Positions 1-10,899 of a stretch of 43,735 nt of DNA are shown here, one piece after another. The translations under genes were made by a program, and so were the position numbers. Below the pieces are notes generated by a model. The model was not told where the DNA came from and did no database searches. It saw only the letters and a program-made list of their open reading frames with translations. The DNA is from Rhizomucor pusillus (lineage: Eukaryota > Mucoromycota > Mucoromycetes > Mucorales > Lichtheimiaceae). The stretch lies in NCBI GenBank assembly GCA_900175165.2, contig FWWN02000627.1, positions 427,265 through 470,999 on the forward strand. The letters run 5' to 3'. Positions within the stretch are counted from its first letter, which is position 1; the number at the start of each line of letters is the position of its first letter.

Positions 1-195
1 ATCTAACCATTTTCTTGTGATGCTTTGTTATAAAATAGATTGATAAATGTGCAAATCCACATTGATGATTAATGCGCCAACAATTTTTGAAAAACCTGTA
101 GCTGGTGGCTGGTTCGAAACCAGCGGACCTTTGAACAACTTGCTTTACATTTTTCTGTCGGTTGTTTCACAATCATTGTTGCACAGCTTTTGCGC
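1..195. other. Left edge, no gene seen
   Basis: This AT-rich stretch is upstream of the first gene and presumably holds its promoter. A perfect 5-bp stem with a TTCGAAA loop at 108-124 resembles a tRNA T-arm, but no matching acceptor stem, D-arm or anticodon arm is present. Confidence 0.5.
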
Positions 196-941
196 ATGTC
201 CTGTAATAAGCTTTCCTTCGCAGTAGCTAAGCGACGAGGGGCAGACTATGACACTGGTGTCGAGTACAAAGATGCAAAGGGATCCAGTGTGGCAGCGAAG
301 GTTTCCAGTGATTCCCCCCTGAAGGCGGATGCAACGAAATCGGCAACAACGCAACGATCAAACAAGTCCACGACGCGTAAAAGGTCTGGGGACACGCATA
401 TCAGACATAAGAAAAGAAGCAGAGTAAAACGAGACAAGGCACCGGTCAACAATCGCTCCATTAAAGAGTTTCTGGTGTCTCAACGTAGCAACAGTGTGGA
501 ATCTTCATCCGTACCTTCACCTGCGAATGCAGCTGATGCCTCCTCTCCAAGGTCCACTGACGAACCGCTATATTTCAAAATACGTGAACCGCGAGCGTTT
601 TGCGAAGTTTGGGAATCTATCTTATCAGAATTATTGGATTATCCAACCTGCTGTGAAGACAGTGGCATTGAATTACATAAGGTATGCAATGCAATGCATG
701 AATTGCCGTCGTTGCATGAATGATGTATTAATACGACCTGTCTTAGCCTGCTGCTCTTCGGAAATGTCCCACACCGTATAAAATTGAAGACTACTATGGA
801 GACAAAGTAACCATGACATTATTGCAAGCACTTGAAACCGATGATCCTTCAGAAGATTATTCTCGTCGAGTACGAAACAGAATGACAGCAAAAGAGTCCG
901 CAGATTACATTGCTAGAATTGCAGAAGAACTGCTTTCATGA
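196..941 (+). CDS. Unknown basic, Ser/Lys-rich protein (2 exons)
   Basis: I do not recognise this protein. Exon 1 (196-681) starts at the first ATG; a TTG six bases upstream is in frame but is not a plausible fungal start. A 65-nt GT-AG intron (682-746, phase 0) joins it to exon 2 (747-941), giving about 226 residues. The first 110 residues are low-complexity and strongly basic, with KKR/RKR clusters that could act as a nuclear localisation signal. The C-terminal half looks folded: it has a tryptophan-containing segment (FCEVWESILSELLDY), a KIEDYYGDK segment and a helical end (ADYIARIAEELLS). This suggests a conserved C-terminal domain behind a disordered nuclear tail. The gene converges on the next one, with 13 bases between the two stop codons. 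The gene is likely real; its function is unknown. Confidence 0.68.
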
Positions 942-954
942 AGGAATACCAATT

Positions 955-2310
955 TTATATACCTTGACAAAGCACAGCATCTGCAATCCTACATTCACCC
1001 GTAAATATACCTTGTTCACCCGCTCCCATCAATAAACATTGCGCGCCATTGACTCCATAGCGATCACCATTGTACGATCCGATGATGACCTTTCCTTTTG
1101 GACCTCCAGCTGCTGGGATGCTTAGTCGCTGACCAAGAGTAGTGAAACCGTTAGACTCGACTACACCGAGATCCGTTCCTATGGACTTGCAGAGTGATCG
1201 GGCGTCTTCCAAACTGGATATATCTTTTGATGCAATTACGCGATACCGAGCACCGCCGTAGGGAAGCTCAATATTTTGTACAGTCTCGGGCGTACTTGAT
1301 AGTTGTATAGCTGGGACGCTGGATGATACTTGCGGCATGCTTGTTGACGCAGACCACGTCTTAGATGCTTGACTAAAAGCATTTGAGCTGGTGGATAAGA
1401 GTGGGTTTGTTGCAGAAGGAGTTGTCGGTGTCTTTACAGAGGATGAAACCGCCTGCGTTGCTGAAACTCCAGCGCTGCCGGCGATGTAACTCTCGGTGGA
1501 AGGCGATGGAGCTTGCGAGGATTGATAGTCGATAGCGTTCTAAATATTCCCAAGCTCAATAACCCAAGTAGCAGTACTTGTTTACATATTTTCGTCTACC
1601 TTGCCCCAGAATCCACAGATCGCGGCCTAAAAGGAAATCAAATGAATAAAAACTGAGTTATTGTTTGTAGAAATGCAAAGGCACAGTGTTGGTTTTTACC
1701 TTGGCCTCGATACATCTGGCATCATCTGCGGGAAAATGCTCGATCGCATCCTCTCTAGGAAAAAGGAATCGGTAATGTCATTTATACTAATACGATCCAT
1801 GGAGAATAAATGTATTACCCTTTGACTTGCATGCAGCCGATACCTGTGCCTACAAATTACGTAGACGGTGTATTAGCATTTACATCAGCACTTAAAATAA
1901 GCTGTATATATGACATACCGACTTGTTCATCGCTGAAACCCAAGTGGTTCTATAGATCACACAGTGATTAAATTATTTCTAAGAAAAATAATCAATGAAT
2001 TACATACCACAAGGTACATTTCCTTGACTCCTAGGAAGTTCGAAGAGAGCAAGTGTGGTAATGCGCTATCCAGCATAGTTAATTGTTTCATCACATCCGT
2101 GTTGCGCGACTTTGTAAGGATTTGAGCATTGCATCCAGAGTAACAGGCTTCCTGAGGACTCGTCGTGCCTTCGATGGATGCCAACGCAAAAGTGTAATTT
2201 CCGTCGATTTTAGATACGACAGTAGTTGCTATACATCGAGATTGTCGCTGCGCATTTACGTTGAACACTAAGCCGGCAACGAAGACTGACAACAAGACTG
2301 CTATTGACAT
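955..2310 (-). CDS. Secreted protein with C-type-lectin-like C-terminus (6 exons)
   Basis: Six exons read on the minus strand give about 343 residues; the exons are roughly 2310-2008, four mini-exons of 27-55 nt, and 1539-955. The protein starts with a clear signal peptide (MSIAVLLSVFVAGLVFNVNA, likely cut just after it). A Cys-containing N-terminal region (CYSGCNAQ, GIGCMQV, AAICGFWGK) follows, then a Ser/Thr-rich linker at about 155-235, typical of O-glycosylated fungal wall or secreted proteins. The last 100 residues follow the spacing of a C-type-lectin-like fold: ARSLCKSIGTDLGVVES, then VIIGSYNG, QCLLM, ECR and a final LCQ. No GPI signal or C-terminal membrane segment is seen, so secretion to the wall or medium is expected. 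The lectin-like call is pattern inference and ligand binding is not shown. The start codon lies 109 bases downstream of the stop of the acyl-CoA synthetase gene on the same strand. Confidence 0.75.
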
Positions 2311-2419
2311 GATTATAAACGATTGACAGAAGAAAAGTATGGAAATGGAAGCCAAGTATTTCGGTTCCTTTTTTATTCGCAGAAGAATGCAGGCTTGATT
2401 TCAATCGTCTTGGAGCGAT

Positions 2420-4619
2420 CTAGTTCTGGAAATACTTGGCGAGCTCTTTCTTTGTTACTTTGCCCATGGCATTTTTGGGCAAAGCATCGACGACCTGCAA
2501 CAAATGGGGAACTTTGTAGACTGCTATTCTTGACTTCAAGTCGTTTCTCATTGTTGCAACGTCCAATGTCTACATAGACAGACTTTAATACGCTCGACGC
2601 TTTACTCCCTGTCATGCCTGAACAATGCATACCTTTCCCTTTTCCAAGACTACGACGGCTGCAACCTTTTGTCCCCATTCGGAATCATCTACACCGATAA
2701 CTGCAACGTCCTCGACACCCAAGTTCGGTGAAGATAGTAGCTCGCGTTCTATTTCCAATGCAGATACTTTCTCGCCACCAGTCTACCCAATGCACTGTAA
2801 GTATACAAGCTAGGAGATGATGTGATGTTACAATGCTGTAAGCCATACTTTTATGATATCAGTACTGGCACGTCCCAAAATCTGATAATAGCCTTGTTCT
2901 CCTGTACGCATTGCATAGTCACCGGTTTTGAACCTATGAATTAATTAGATGTTTGTGCAAGTAGACATCTTTGTCGCCTTTACCATCCATCTTTTGTGAA
3001 TTCCTTTGCAGTTGCTTCTGGTCTCTGCCAATAGCCTTTAAAGACATTGGGCCCTTTAACTTCCAGCAAGCCAGGGACATTGCGCTCCTCTGTCACATCC
3101 TTATCGAAAACACCAGAACCTTCCTGCGATTCTGCCATGATTCTGGTTTGCACATCTTCCAGAGGCAAGCCGACAGTGCCCTGTTTGATTATGAGCCAAG
3201 AAGGTCTTCCAACTTGGTTGTTCCTTGGCTATTTACCTCTATACGTTTATTTTCTGGATAAGGTTGACTTAATGCCATACCAAGCTCTGTTAAATTAAAG
3301 TCAAATTCAATGCTTCATGCTTTGGATACGTGCGCTTTCCTACCTGTCATGCCATATCGTTCTAGTAATACTTGACCGCAGCTGATTTGGCGCCATGTTT
3401 CTCGCAAAGGCGTGGGCAGCGATGCTGATCCAGAAACCATAAATCTAAATTGCTTGCAGGCTTCAGAGTAAGCACTCTGATTATCCAAGGTCTTGTGTCG
3501 GGCAACCAATTTTGCTGCCAAAAATATATCAACAATGGTTCGCTATATGAATACACTGCCTGATACAACAACATACAATATACAGTTGGGACAGACATGA
3601 AGATCGTGAGAAGGGGCAAGTTGGACTGGGCAGTTGCTAGCCACCGGTTCCACACCTGATCAGGATCGAATTTCTGGTACATTTCTACCGTCGCACCGGC
3701 ATACAATGCGCAAGTCATTGCATTGATGATACCGTGAACATGGTGAAGCGGCAAGATGTGGTGAATTCTATCCTCAGATGACCACCTCCAAGCATCCACC
3801 AACGCTTTTGTTTGCGCATCAATGTTTGCATGCGTTGTTACTGCACCCTTTGGTTTTCCTAACCATTCGGACAGATTAGATGTATTTTGTATTATAATTT
3901 ACCAAATTTCCAAGTCAACGTTGCCATACCGGTTGTTCCACTGGTATACAATATCATCGCACTGCGTTGCAAGTCGAAATCGAACGTGGTTGGCATATTT
4001 TTAGCAACCAACGATTCCAGAGTCTCATCGTCGATAATATGGCAGGAGATATTCTCTTTGAGCTGCTCCGCTCGCTCCGCAAAGACTGGGTGACTCAGAA
4101 GAAGGCTCGCTTGAGAATCTTGGATGGTATAAAGTTGTTCCGGAAGAGGATGCGTCGGGCCTATCCGATCATGTTAATATCCAGCTATAAGCAGAATTCT
4201 GTCGCAGAATTCACTTGCAAAGAGGTACCGCGATGCCGCCTGCTGCCCAGATGGCCCATTGGCTCACGACGTATGCGAATCCACTGCAGCACAATTTGCA
4301 TTGTTACTGTCAAACATCGATGTACCACGTCGAAAAAATAATCATACTTGGGACATAAGAAAGCAACACGCTCCTCCTTCAAATCACTGGATAAGATTAT
4401 TGTGAGATGGTGCGGTTTCTAGTGTCTTTGTAGTTGCACATACTCGGTGTTCCTGAGCTCGAGGATGACGTTTCTCAATGCAGCAGCGCCGCGCACTAGG
4501 TCCGAATACGTGTAATCCTTGCCTCTTCTAGTGTCGTGTATGGCTGTACCCGGGTTGGACTGTGCATACTTGACAGCGCGCTCGAAAAGCGGCGTGTTTG
4601 GCAAGGCAGAAGATGGCAT
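2420..4619 (-). CDS. ACSF3: Malonyl/methylmalonyl-CoA synthetase (ACSF3-type acyl-CoA synthetase)
   Basis: This is an ANL-superfamily acyl-CoA synthetase that would activate malonate or methylmalonate to the CoA thioester using ATP. The spliced protein (about 10 exons, roughly 500 residues) shows the core motifs in order: [14 protein letters not shown] (P-loop A3, interrupted by an intron), [45 protein letters not shown] (A5), [19 protein letters not shown] (A8 hinge) and [13 protein letters not shown] near the C-terminus, which carries the catalytic lysine. The HHVHG and VSGSASLP blocks and the overall length point to the ACSF3/malonyl-CoA synthetase branch rather than long-chain ligases. 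The start ATG is at 4617-4619 ([12 protein letters not shown]). No peroxisomal C-terminal signal is seen (it ends YFQN), and a mitochondrial presequence is not obvious. The gene is divergent from GNL1, with about 800 bp between the start codons. Confidence 0.92.
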
Positions 4620-5415
4620 AGCGGGAAGAAATGAACTGGCCAGGCTCCGACCGTTCGCACAGATTTAACCACCTCCGAACCAAGCCCGCCGGGTCAAAAT
4701 TGTAGAATAACTGGATGGAGGTGGGATTAAGGATGTAAAGTTTAACTTGGAGCATTGATGTGGCGTCAAACTTCGGCTCTATAAGTTGTAAAATTTGCAC
4801 CGCTTTCGGATATAGTGCAAAGGTCTGAACATGGATAGTACATACAGCGAAAATCCAAAGCTTGTGTTGAGAACAGAAGCAGCAGTGAATGTATATCAGT
4901 ATTTTGGGGAATAGCAGCCAGGACAGATATTCTATGTTACCTTGATAAAACCTGCTGCTATGCAGTTCATATTTAGAGGTTACTAACCTAAGAGGATGTC
5001 AAATGTAGATATCCTCAGCTTGTAGATTTTGTAGAAGATGGACTAAGCTTTCCTATGACTCTTACTTAGTTCCTACAGATGATCTAGTATACAGCGTTTC
5101 TTTTTGACTTGGTACTGATGCAACCAAATTTATGAGCGTGCTCTCACACAGCTGTGTACTCCGTGTCTCTCTGTCCTGTGTCATCAATCCTTAGCAAGTT
5201 AAAAGCATAAGCGTCATATCACGATCATATAAAAGCGATTCATCAAGGAACGCCCGGTAGCACGACGTAATATATTTGAGGATGGATGCTGTGGGATAAT
5301 ATGGGAAAATAGATTGATCGATTTGAAAGATTGCCGCAGTTGGCCATCCGCAGAATGTGTCTGCATAACAAACGCATGAACGGAGACACAGTGCGTGTTT
5401 TCTGACCGCAGCGCA
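4620..5415. promoter_or_regulatory. Divergent intergenic region between the ACSF3-type gene and GNL1
   Basis: About 800 bp separate two oppositely directed start codons, so this stretch should contain both promoters. No convincing open frame, tRNA or repeat is visible, and I cannot assign specific elements. Confidence 0.5.
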
Positions 5416-7890
5416 ATGTCACCTCAGCATCGACGAAAACCATTCAGCGGCAAAGCAAAAAAGCAGCAGCTTCAAGAGAAGAAAGCTCGAAAAGCAGCTG
5501 AAGGTAACCATTGGACTTTCAGAATCGAACGCGGTTTCTAAACCTGTGTACGGTACATCCCAGCGCAACGCGAAGAAGAGGAAGATCGCAAGCAAATGGA
5601 GGATCTGCAAAGCTCCTTTCGAAAGTTTGTGCCAGCCACCGAGACCCATGAACCTTTACAACCTGGAGTAAAATATTTCAGTGGAGCCAGCGGTGCACAT
5701 GGAAGGTATTAATGGACATTGAAAAGCTACATGTTTTCTGCAGAGAAGTTTTGCTAAACGAAGTATATCAGACTCTTTTCGAACTTCGAAAAGCTGTCGC
5801 CTGGAGCCATTGAAAAGGCCCGTTTGCAGAGCATGAAACCATTTAAGCGGCTTCCACAGGAGGTACAATATCTGTTGAAGTGACAATATGCATGACTGTT
5901 CTTGACGATGCTTGGCACTATGCAGATAGGGTTGGAAATAGGCGAGAATGCAGTTTCGGCGTATATTGACTTTCCAAAACGACCACAATGGGGTTATGAT
6001 ATGACGAGAGAGGAACTCGACGAACAAGAAACAAAATATTTTCAAGAATGGATGCTAAGCGTGGAAGACAAGTATGGATCCGAAGACGGCGAATCCCAGC
6101 TGAGCCTATACGAACGCAATTTGGAAGTGTGGCGACAGCTGTAAGTATATAATAGTTGCCACATAACAATTGAAATTTATAACCTGTGCAACAGATGGAG
6201 AGTTTTGGAAATAAGCGACATTGTCATAGTCGTAATGGATATACGCCATCCATTGTTACATTTTCCAAAACCATTGTATGACTATGTGACTCGGGATCTG
6301 AAGCGAAAGATCGTTGGCGTCTTCAACAAGGTTAGACTTGCATCCATGTGCAGTGAGATAAATTTGCGTCTAAAATGTCTCTCAGGTGGATTTGGTTTCA
6401 GAGTTCACTGTTTTCGCATGGCGCAATTATTTTGAGGAGAAGTTTCCAGAGTTACAAGTTGTTTGTTTCAGTTGCTTTCCTCGGGATGAAAGGTTTATTG
6501 ATGATACCAAGACATGTAAGTAGCAAATTATTGTGATCTCACGTGAAGATCTCATCTAATTAAATCTAAAGATGCACTCAAGGCTCGTGCGAAAAGACCA
6601 AAGAAACGGTATTACACTGCGCAGGGTGTAAAAGATCTTTTGAGGACGTGCAGCGAAATCAAGCTGGATAAAGCGGGCTTGCAGGTCGATTGGGAAGAGT
6701 TGATAAAGAGATATGACCAGGACGAGGTGGACATCGAGGAGGAATACAAGAAGTTACCTTTGGAGGAGGATAGTGAGGATGATAGTGACACAGGAAGCAT
6801 GGTTGGACTAGGTATGCACTGATCAACGACCAGGAAACATGAATCTTTGTACTCAACAGTATATTCCTTACAGATGATGAATTCAGCCGCATTCTGGATA
6901 TAACATCTCGCAATGTCGCACCGCACAGAGATTATATCACGTTAGGACTCGTAGGTAAGGATCCGTCTAAATGAATGTATAATGGAAACAATATTGAACA
7001 AATCCTCAGGGCATCCCAACGTTGGCAAGAGTAGTTTAATTAACAGTATCATGAAGCGAACGGTTGTGAGTGCCAGTCGCACCCCTGGACATACGAAGCA
7101 TTTTCAAACAATCCATCTTTCTGATACCATACGCTTGTGCGATTCGCCTGGTCTGGTCTTCCCTACCCTGTTACCGAGGGCTCTCCAAGTAAGAAAAGAA
7201 TACTTCGGTTGATGCGCTTCATATCCTTGCTAGGCTCCAACTTTAGATATTGTCTGGGATGTACCCCATTGCCCAAGTGCAAGAACCTTACAGCGTTGTA
7301 CAATATCTGGTATGGAATACTAGTAGGTAAAAGTCATCGTTCAAGTTTAACAATCTTCGAACCTAGGCGGAACGTGTACCTTTAGAAGATATTCTATCGC
7401 TGACACCACCCGATCTCGAAGAGGCTGCTTCTTATCTCTGGTCAGCCTGGTCTATCTGCGAAGGTTGTACATAAATTATAACTTTGTTGTGAAAACGTAT
7501 ACTTATATATTTTCATCAGCATTCGCGGTACAACGAGGGTTTTTCACTGCTCAGGCTGCGCGCCCCGATGTATATCGAGGTATGCACAGTGCACTCAAAA
7601 GATAGAGCTAATAAGTTGTATTCTAAAATCAACACACAGCTGCAAACACAATTCTTCGACTGGTCAACGATGGGCGAATACTGATGAGTTTCAAACCTCC
7701 AGGATTCTTCAAGACATCCAAGTACGAAAAGCTAAGGGTGCAGGAAGCAATGAAAAATGAACGCGAGGAAGCAAGTCGGAATAAAGAACAAGAACAAAGC
7801 GATGAAGAGGAAGGGGAAGAAGAAGAGGAATTGGACCCTGGCAACATACAATCAAAGAATGCGTTTGCTCTCTTAGCAGATGAAGACTGA
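5416..7890 (+). CDS. GNL1: GNL1-type circularly permuted GTPase
   Basis: The protein belongs to the YlqF/YawG (HSR1_MMR1) GTPases, in which the G motifs are permuted (G4-G1-G3). Members act in the nucleolus, in ribosome maturation or export. It starts with a short basic segment (RRKPFSGKAKKQQLQEKKAR) closely like the GNL1 N-terminus. Next comes the characteristic block FPKRPQWGYDM, then LYERNLEVWRQLWRVLE and MDIRHPLLHFP. G4 (FNKVDLV) is split by an intron after NK. G1 (GHPNVGKSSLINS), SRTPGHTKHFQT and G3 (LCDSPGLVFP) follow. The tail has the GNL1-type RPDVYRAANTILRLVNDGR and FKPPGF segments, an acidic stretch and an FALLADED end. About 10 exons with short introns were joined by eye; the first donor is at 5504 and the first acceptor ends at 5563. 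Lsg1 and Nog2 paralogues lack this N-terminal arrangement. Confidence 0.92.
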
Positions 7891-8118
7891 TAAATCAAGG
7901 CTATCTACAACAATCTGTTCGCGATATCTCCAGGTTCTGGACTGAATACCGCAATGTAGCGTTCGATAGAAAAACCTCATTTCGATCCTGATCTCTTGGC
8001 TTGGTTTGCTTTTGCATAAAGTTACATTTAGAAGTTTTTCTGCATCTTGCTAAGTGAAAAGCTTAATTTTTGATCAACGACACATCAATGCATCTTGCCC
8101 CGCTTTTTGGTTTTCGAG

Positions 8119-9664
8119 ATGGGTATCTTCACTGACGAGGTTCCAAAGACCTCCATTACATTCTACATTGGTAAATTCCTGCTAGTTCTGCGTCATTTGT
8201 ACTGGACTAAGATGTTTCCACTTTACAGAGCGCTTATCAAACTATGAAGAGATTGATTGGTACATCCTCCAACAACTGACAGAGTCCATCCTCATGCAGG
8301 AGCATGGTCCTCACGAGGCCATCGAAGCTGTCCGCAAGCGGCTTAAACATGGTACTACGCAGCAGAAACTGCGTGTGTTTGAGGTGATAAAGTATATATT
8401 TCCGTGGGTCAGCAGTAGCGGTAGGGCTAACACTATGCATTGCTAGGTTCTTAAACTTTTGATGGAGAATACAAATCAAAAGTTCCATCGTAAGTCAAGA
8501 TATAGATTGCTTAGATGGAGCGATTTATAACGTAATGTTGTCAGGTCAATTGGTAACAAACGACAAGATGCGGGAACGCTTTGATTTGATTTTATCTTCC
8601 CCGGTATGTTCCTTGCATGCTACGCTGCACAGCAGAAATCACCGATTGATTTTGGGCCTAGTCCGAAGATATGCGTGTAAAGAAAGAGCTGTTGGGCTTA
8701 CTAGGTGCCTGGGCTATCAAGTACAAGTCAGAACCAGGTATGCATGTGTTGGGGGACATGTTTGAAAGTGGACGCAAGAAACTCGGACTGGTAAGTATGA
8801 ACAAATAGAAATATCAAGCTGAAGCTGATGCACTGACTCCCTGTGATGTAGCCAAGACGTGTCAAATCAGCTAGCAGTGCCGAGACTGAAAGACAACCAA
8901 CTTCGCGAGTAACTCCTGAAGCATCATCCCCAGTTGCGCCCAGTATGCCGCCTCGGCCTAATGTCCAGAAAGCTCCTAGTCCGAAGCCGAGCAAGCGGCA
9001 GTCGCTGCCTCCCGCTGGGCGTTCATCTGCTGCAGAAACGAGAACGAAACCACGCAGCAGCAGTACGAGTGCATCTCAAACGCGTGTTTTTAACCTTGAA
9101 GCTGCCAAACCCAAGATTATCCAAGAAGTCGCCTTGGCGAACCAGAATACCAACAACCTTATAAATGCACTGAAATTTATCAACACCGATGAAGATCGTT
9201 GGGAAATCGACCTGCAGCACGATGCACGCCTACAGGATTATCGGCAGCGCTGCGAGGAGTCAAAAAAGAAAATCGTGCGATATGCACGCTTGGTGGAAGA
9301 CGAAGAATGGATCGGCACGCTGTTGGCAACCAATGAAGAACTTTTGAGAGCATTGCAGCTATATGAATCCATGTCAGTCGGTCAAGTGCCAGCGAATATG
9401 CCTTCACCTGCTACACCTTCTTCGCCAGTAATGACTTCGTCGCCGACTCACACGCGCTCTCCACCGCCACCACCGCCTCCTGCTGTCCCGGCAGGCGCCA
9501 GTGCAGAATCTTCAGCATATGCTGTAAGGTCTGAAGAAACCCTCAGGGACTTGGCAGGTCTGCAAATACAACCGAAAAATGAGCCTGCAAACACGAAGCA
9601 TGCACAGCCGGTGGATGAAGCCGATCCCTTTGCGGATCCAGTCATTCCTGTTGATGAAAGATAG
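8119..9664 (+). CDS. LSB5: VHS-GAT domain protein, Lsb5-like endocytic adaptor
   Basis: An N-terminal VHS domain spans about residues 1-145 (GIFTDEVPKTSITFYIERLS, then a helical repeat ending KYKSEPGMHVLGDMFESG). A basic Ser/Pro-rich linker follows, then a GAT-like three-helix region beginning AKPKIIQEVALANQNTNNL. The C-terminus is proline-rich with a run of eight prolines and ends in an acidic DPFADP stretch. This order matches LAS seventeen-binding protein 5 (Lsb5), which links ubiquitinated cargo and actin assembly at endocytic sites; GGA proteins would carry an additional ear domain, absent here. Several short introns interrupt the VHS region, while the last exon (from about 8852) is long. 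The gene lies 228 bp downstream of GNL1 on the same strand. Confidence 0.88.
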
Positions 9665-10899
9665 ATTTCCACGTTCATACTGGAAATTGCTTCCCTGTTA
9701 CATGCAACTCCCTCCTCTATGTTTCTGAATTGTATTCTATCCACTGCGTGTGATTGTTATATAAGTTATTATTACTAGTTTGTTGTACCGTATATCAGTG
9801 CATAATTTCGTTTTCGCAGAGAGTTCGCCATTTTCAGCCTTCTTGTTGCACATGCTGTACGACATTATAAGATAACAAAGACAATCAAATCGAGCCCCCG
9901 AAAGAGCTGTATCTAGAAGCTATGTCATACAGAACCTCATAGAGATGCTTTGAAATCCAAAGCAGACAAACTATGCTATTTCCCAAGTAATCCGCGTCGT
10001 CACAGCGAGAGAATCAAATATGGTTAGCGATCTCATTCTTGGCCGCTCTTGCAGTATGAGACTATGCCTTAGTACACTGGTTTCTGTGTAATATCAAATG
10101 CTTCAAATGTTCTTTTGATGACAATGATTGATAATACTACCAGCGCTCTAGTTCGATCGTCTTGGAAGCTATGCATGTGACATATACCGGATTTTCAAGG
10201 ATGATCCACGCAGTTTGGGCAAGGATGTATGCATACTCTTCAACTTGAGCCGTGCAAGTGGATTGATGATTACATCCTACCTATTTAAATTTTGCTTATC
10301 ACAAGGGAGTGTGTCAGGCCCTCAATACAGCTGCAATAAATCCTTCCCGGATTTTTTTCCTCTCTATCCTTCAAGCTCCCTACAAAATGACATAATTAGT
10401 GATCATCTTCGTATATTTAGGCATTCAAATGAATGTTGAAGAAAAATTCTCCTACACGGTTTTTCAGCTCCAAGAGAATCAAAAGAAGCTCTGGTGCAAT
10501 CTGGGCAAATTGTGTCAGGTGAGGCAGCGTGAGCGCATTGTGTTAGGTACCGCATCGTCCGTTGCCCATGGCATCAAGTTGCAAACGCCTGCATCGAGTG
10601 GCCCCTGCTCTCGGCGATCGCAGAGAATGGAAAGCATATGGATAAGTTTCCGTTAGCAGTAGGAGGCACAGGAATGCGCTTTCTTATTGCATCCTGGGTG
10701 GCACTGCATCCAAGCTGCATGCAAATTTTACGGGCGGGGATGCCCTCCTTTTCTTGAGAGCATGTGAATGACCTTTTTTTTCACATCGCAATCCTTTTGT
10801 TGAGGTCCGGGTGACGTCGATTCACCTTTTTACTTTTTCTTGACTTACTGGATACCCGTTCCATTCTCTTCATTCCTCTTTCCTCTAGATTGGTTTGCA
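9665..10899. other. 1.2-kb intergenic region
   Basis: No convincing gene is present. The only ATG-led open stretch of note (10431-10656) has no recognisable domain and no splice partner that keeps the frame. A pyrimidine-rich tract ending CTAG at about 10861-10887 lies just before the next start codon and could be a 5'-UTR intron acceptor or a CT-rich promoter element. Confidence 0.45.

Noticed and set aside
98..131. tRNA-like T-arm (perfect 5-bp stem with TTCGAAA loop)
   Set aside because: No complementary acceptor stem, D-arm or anticodon arm could be drawn around it on either strand.
2373..2678. Cys-rich minus-strand open frame overlapping the 3' end of the acyl-CoA synthetase
   Set aside because: It is a shadow: the true frame here gives [13 protein letters not shown], the conserved end of the synthetase.
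10399..10656. Open frame upstream of the coiled-coil gene
   Set aside because: No domain, and splicing it to the acceptor at about 10887 puts a stop into the frame; more likely untranslated or random.
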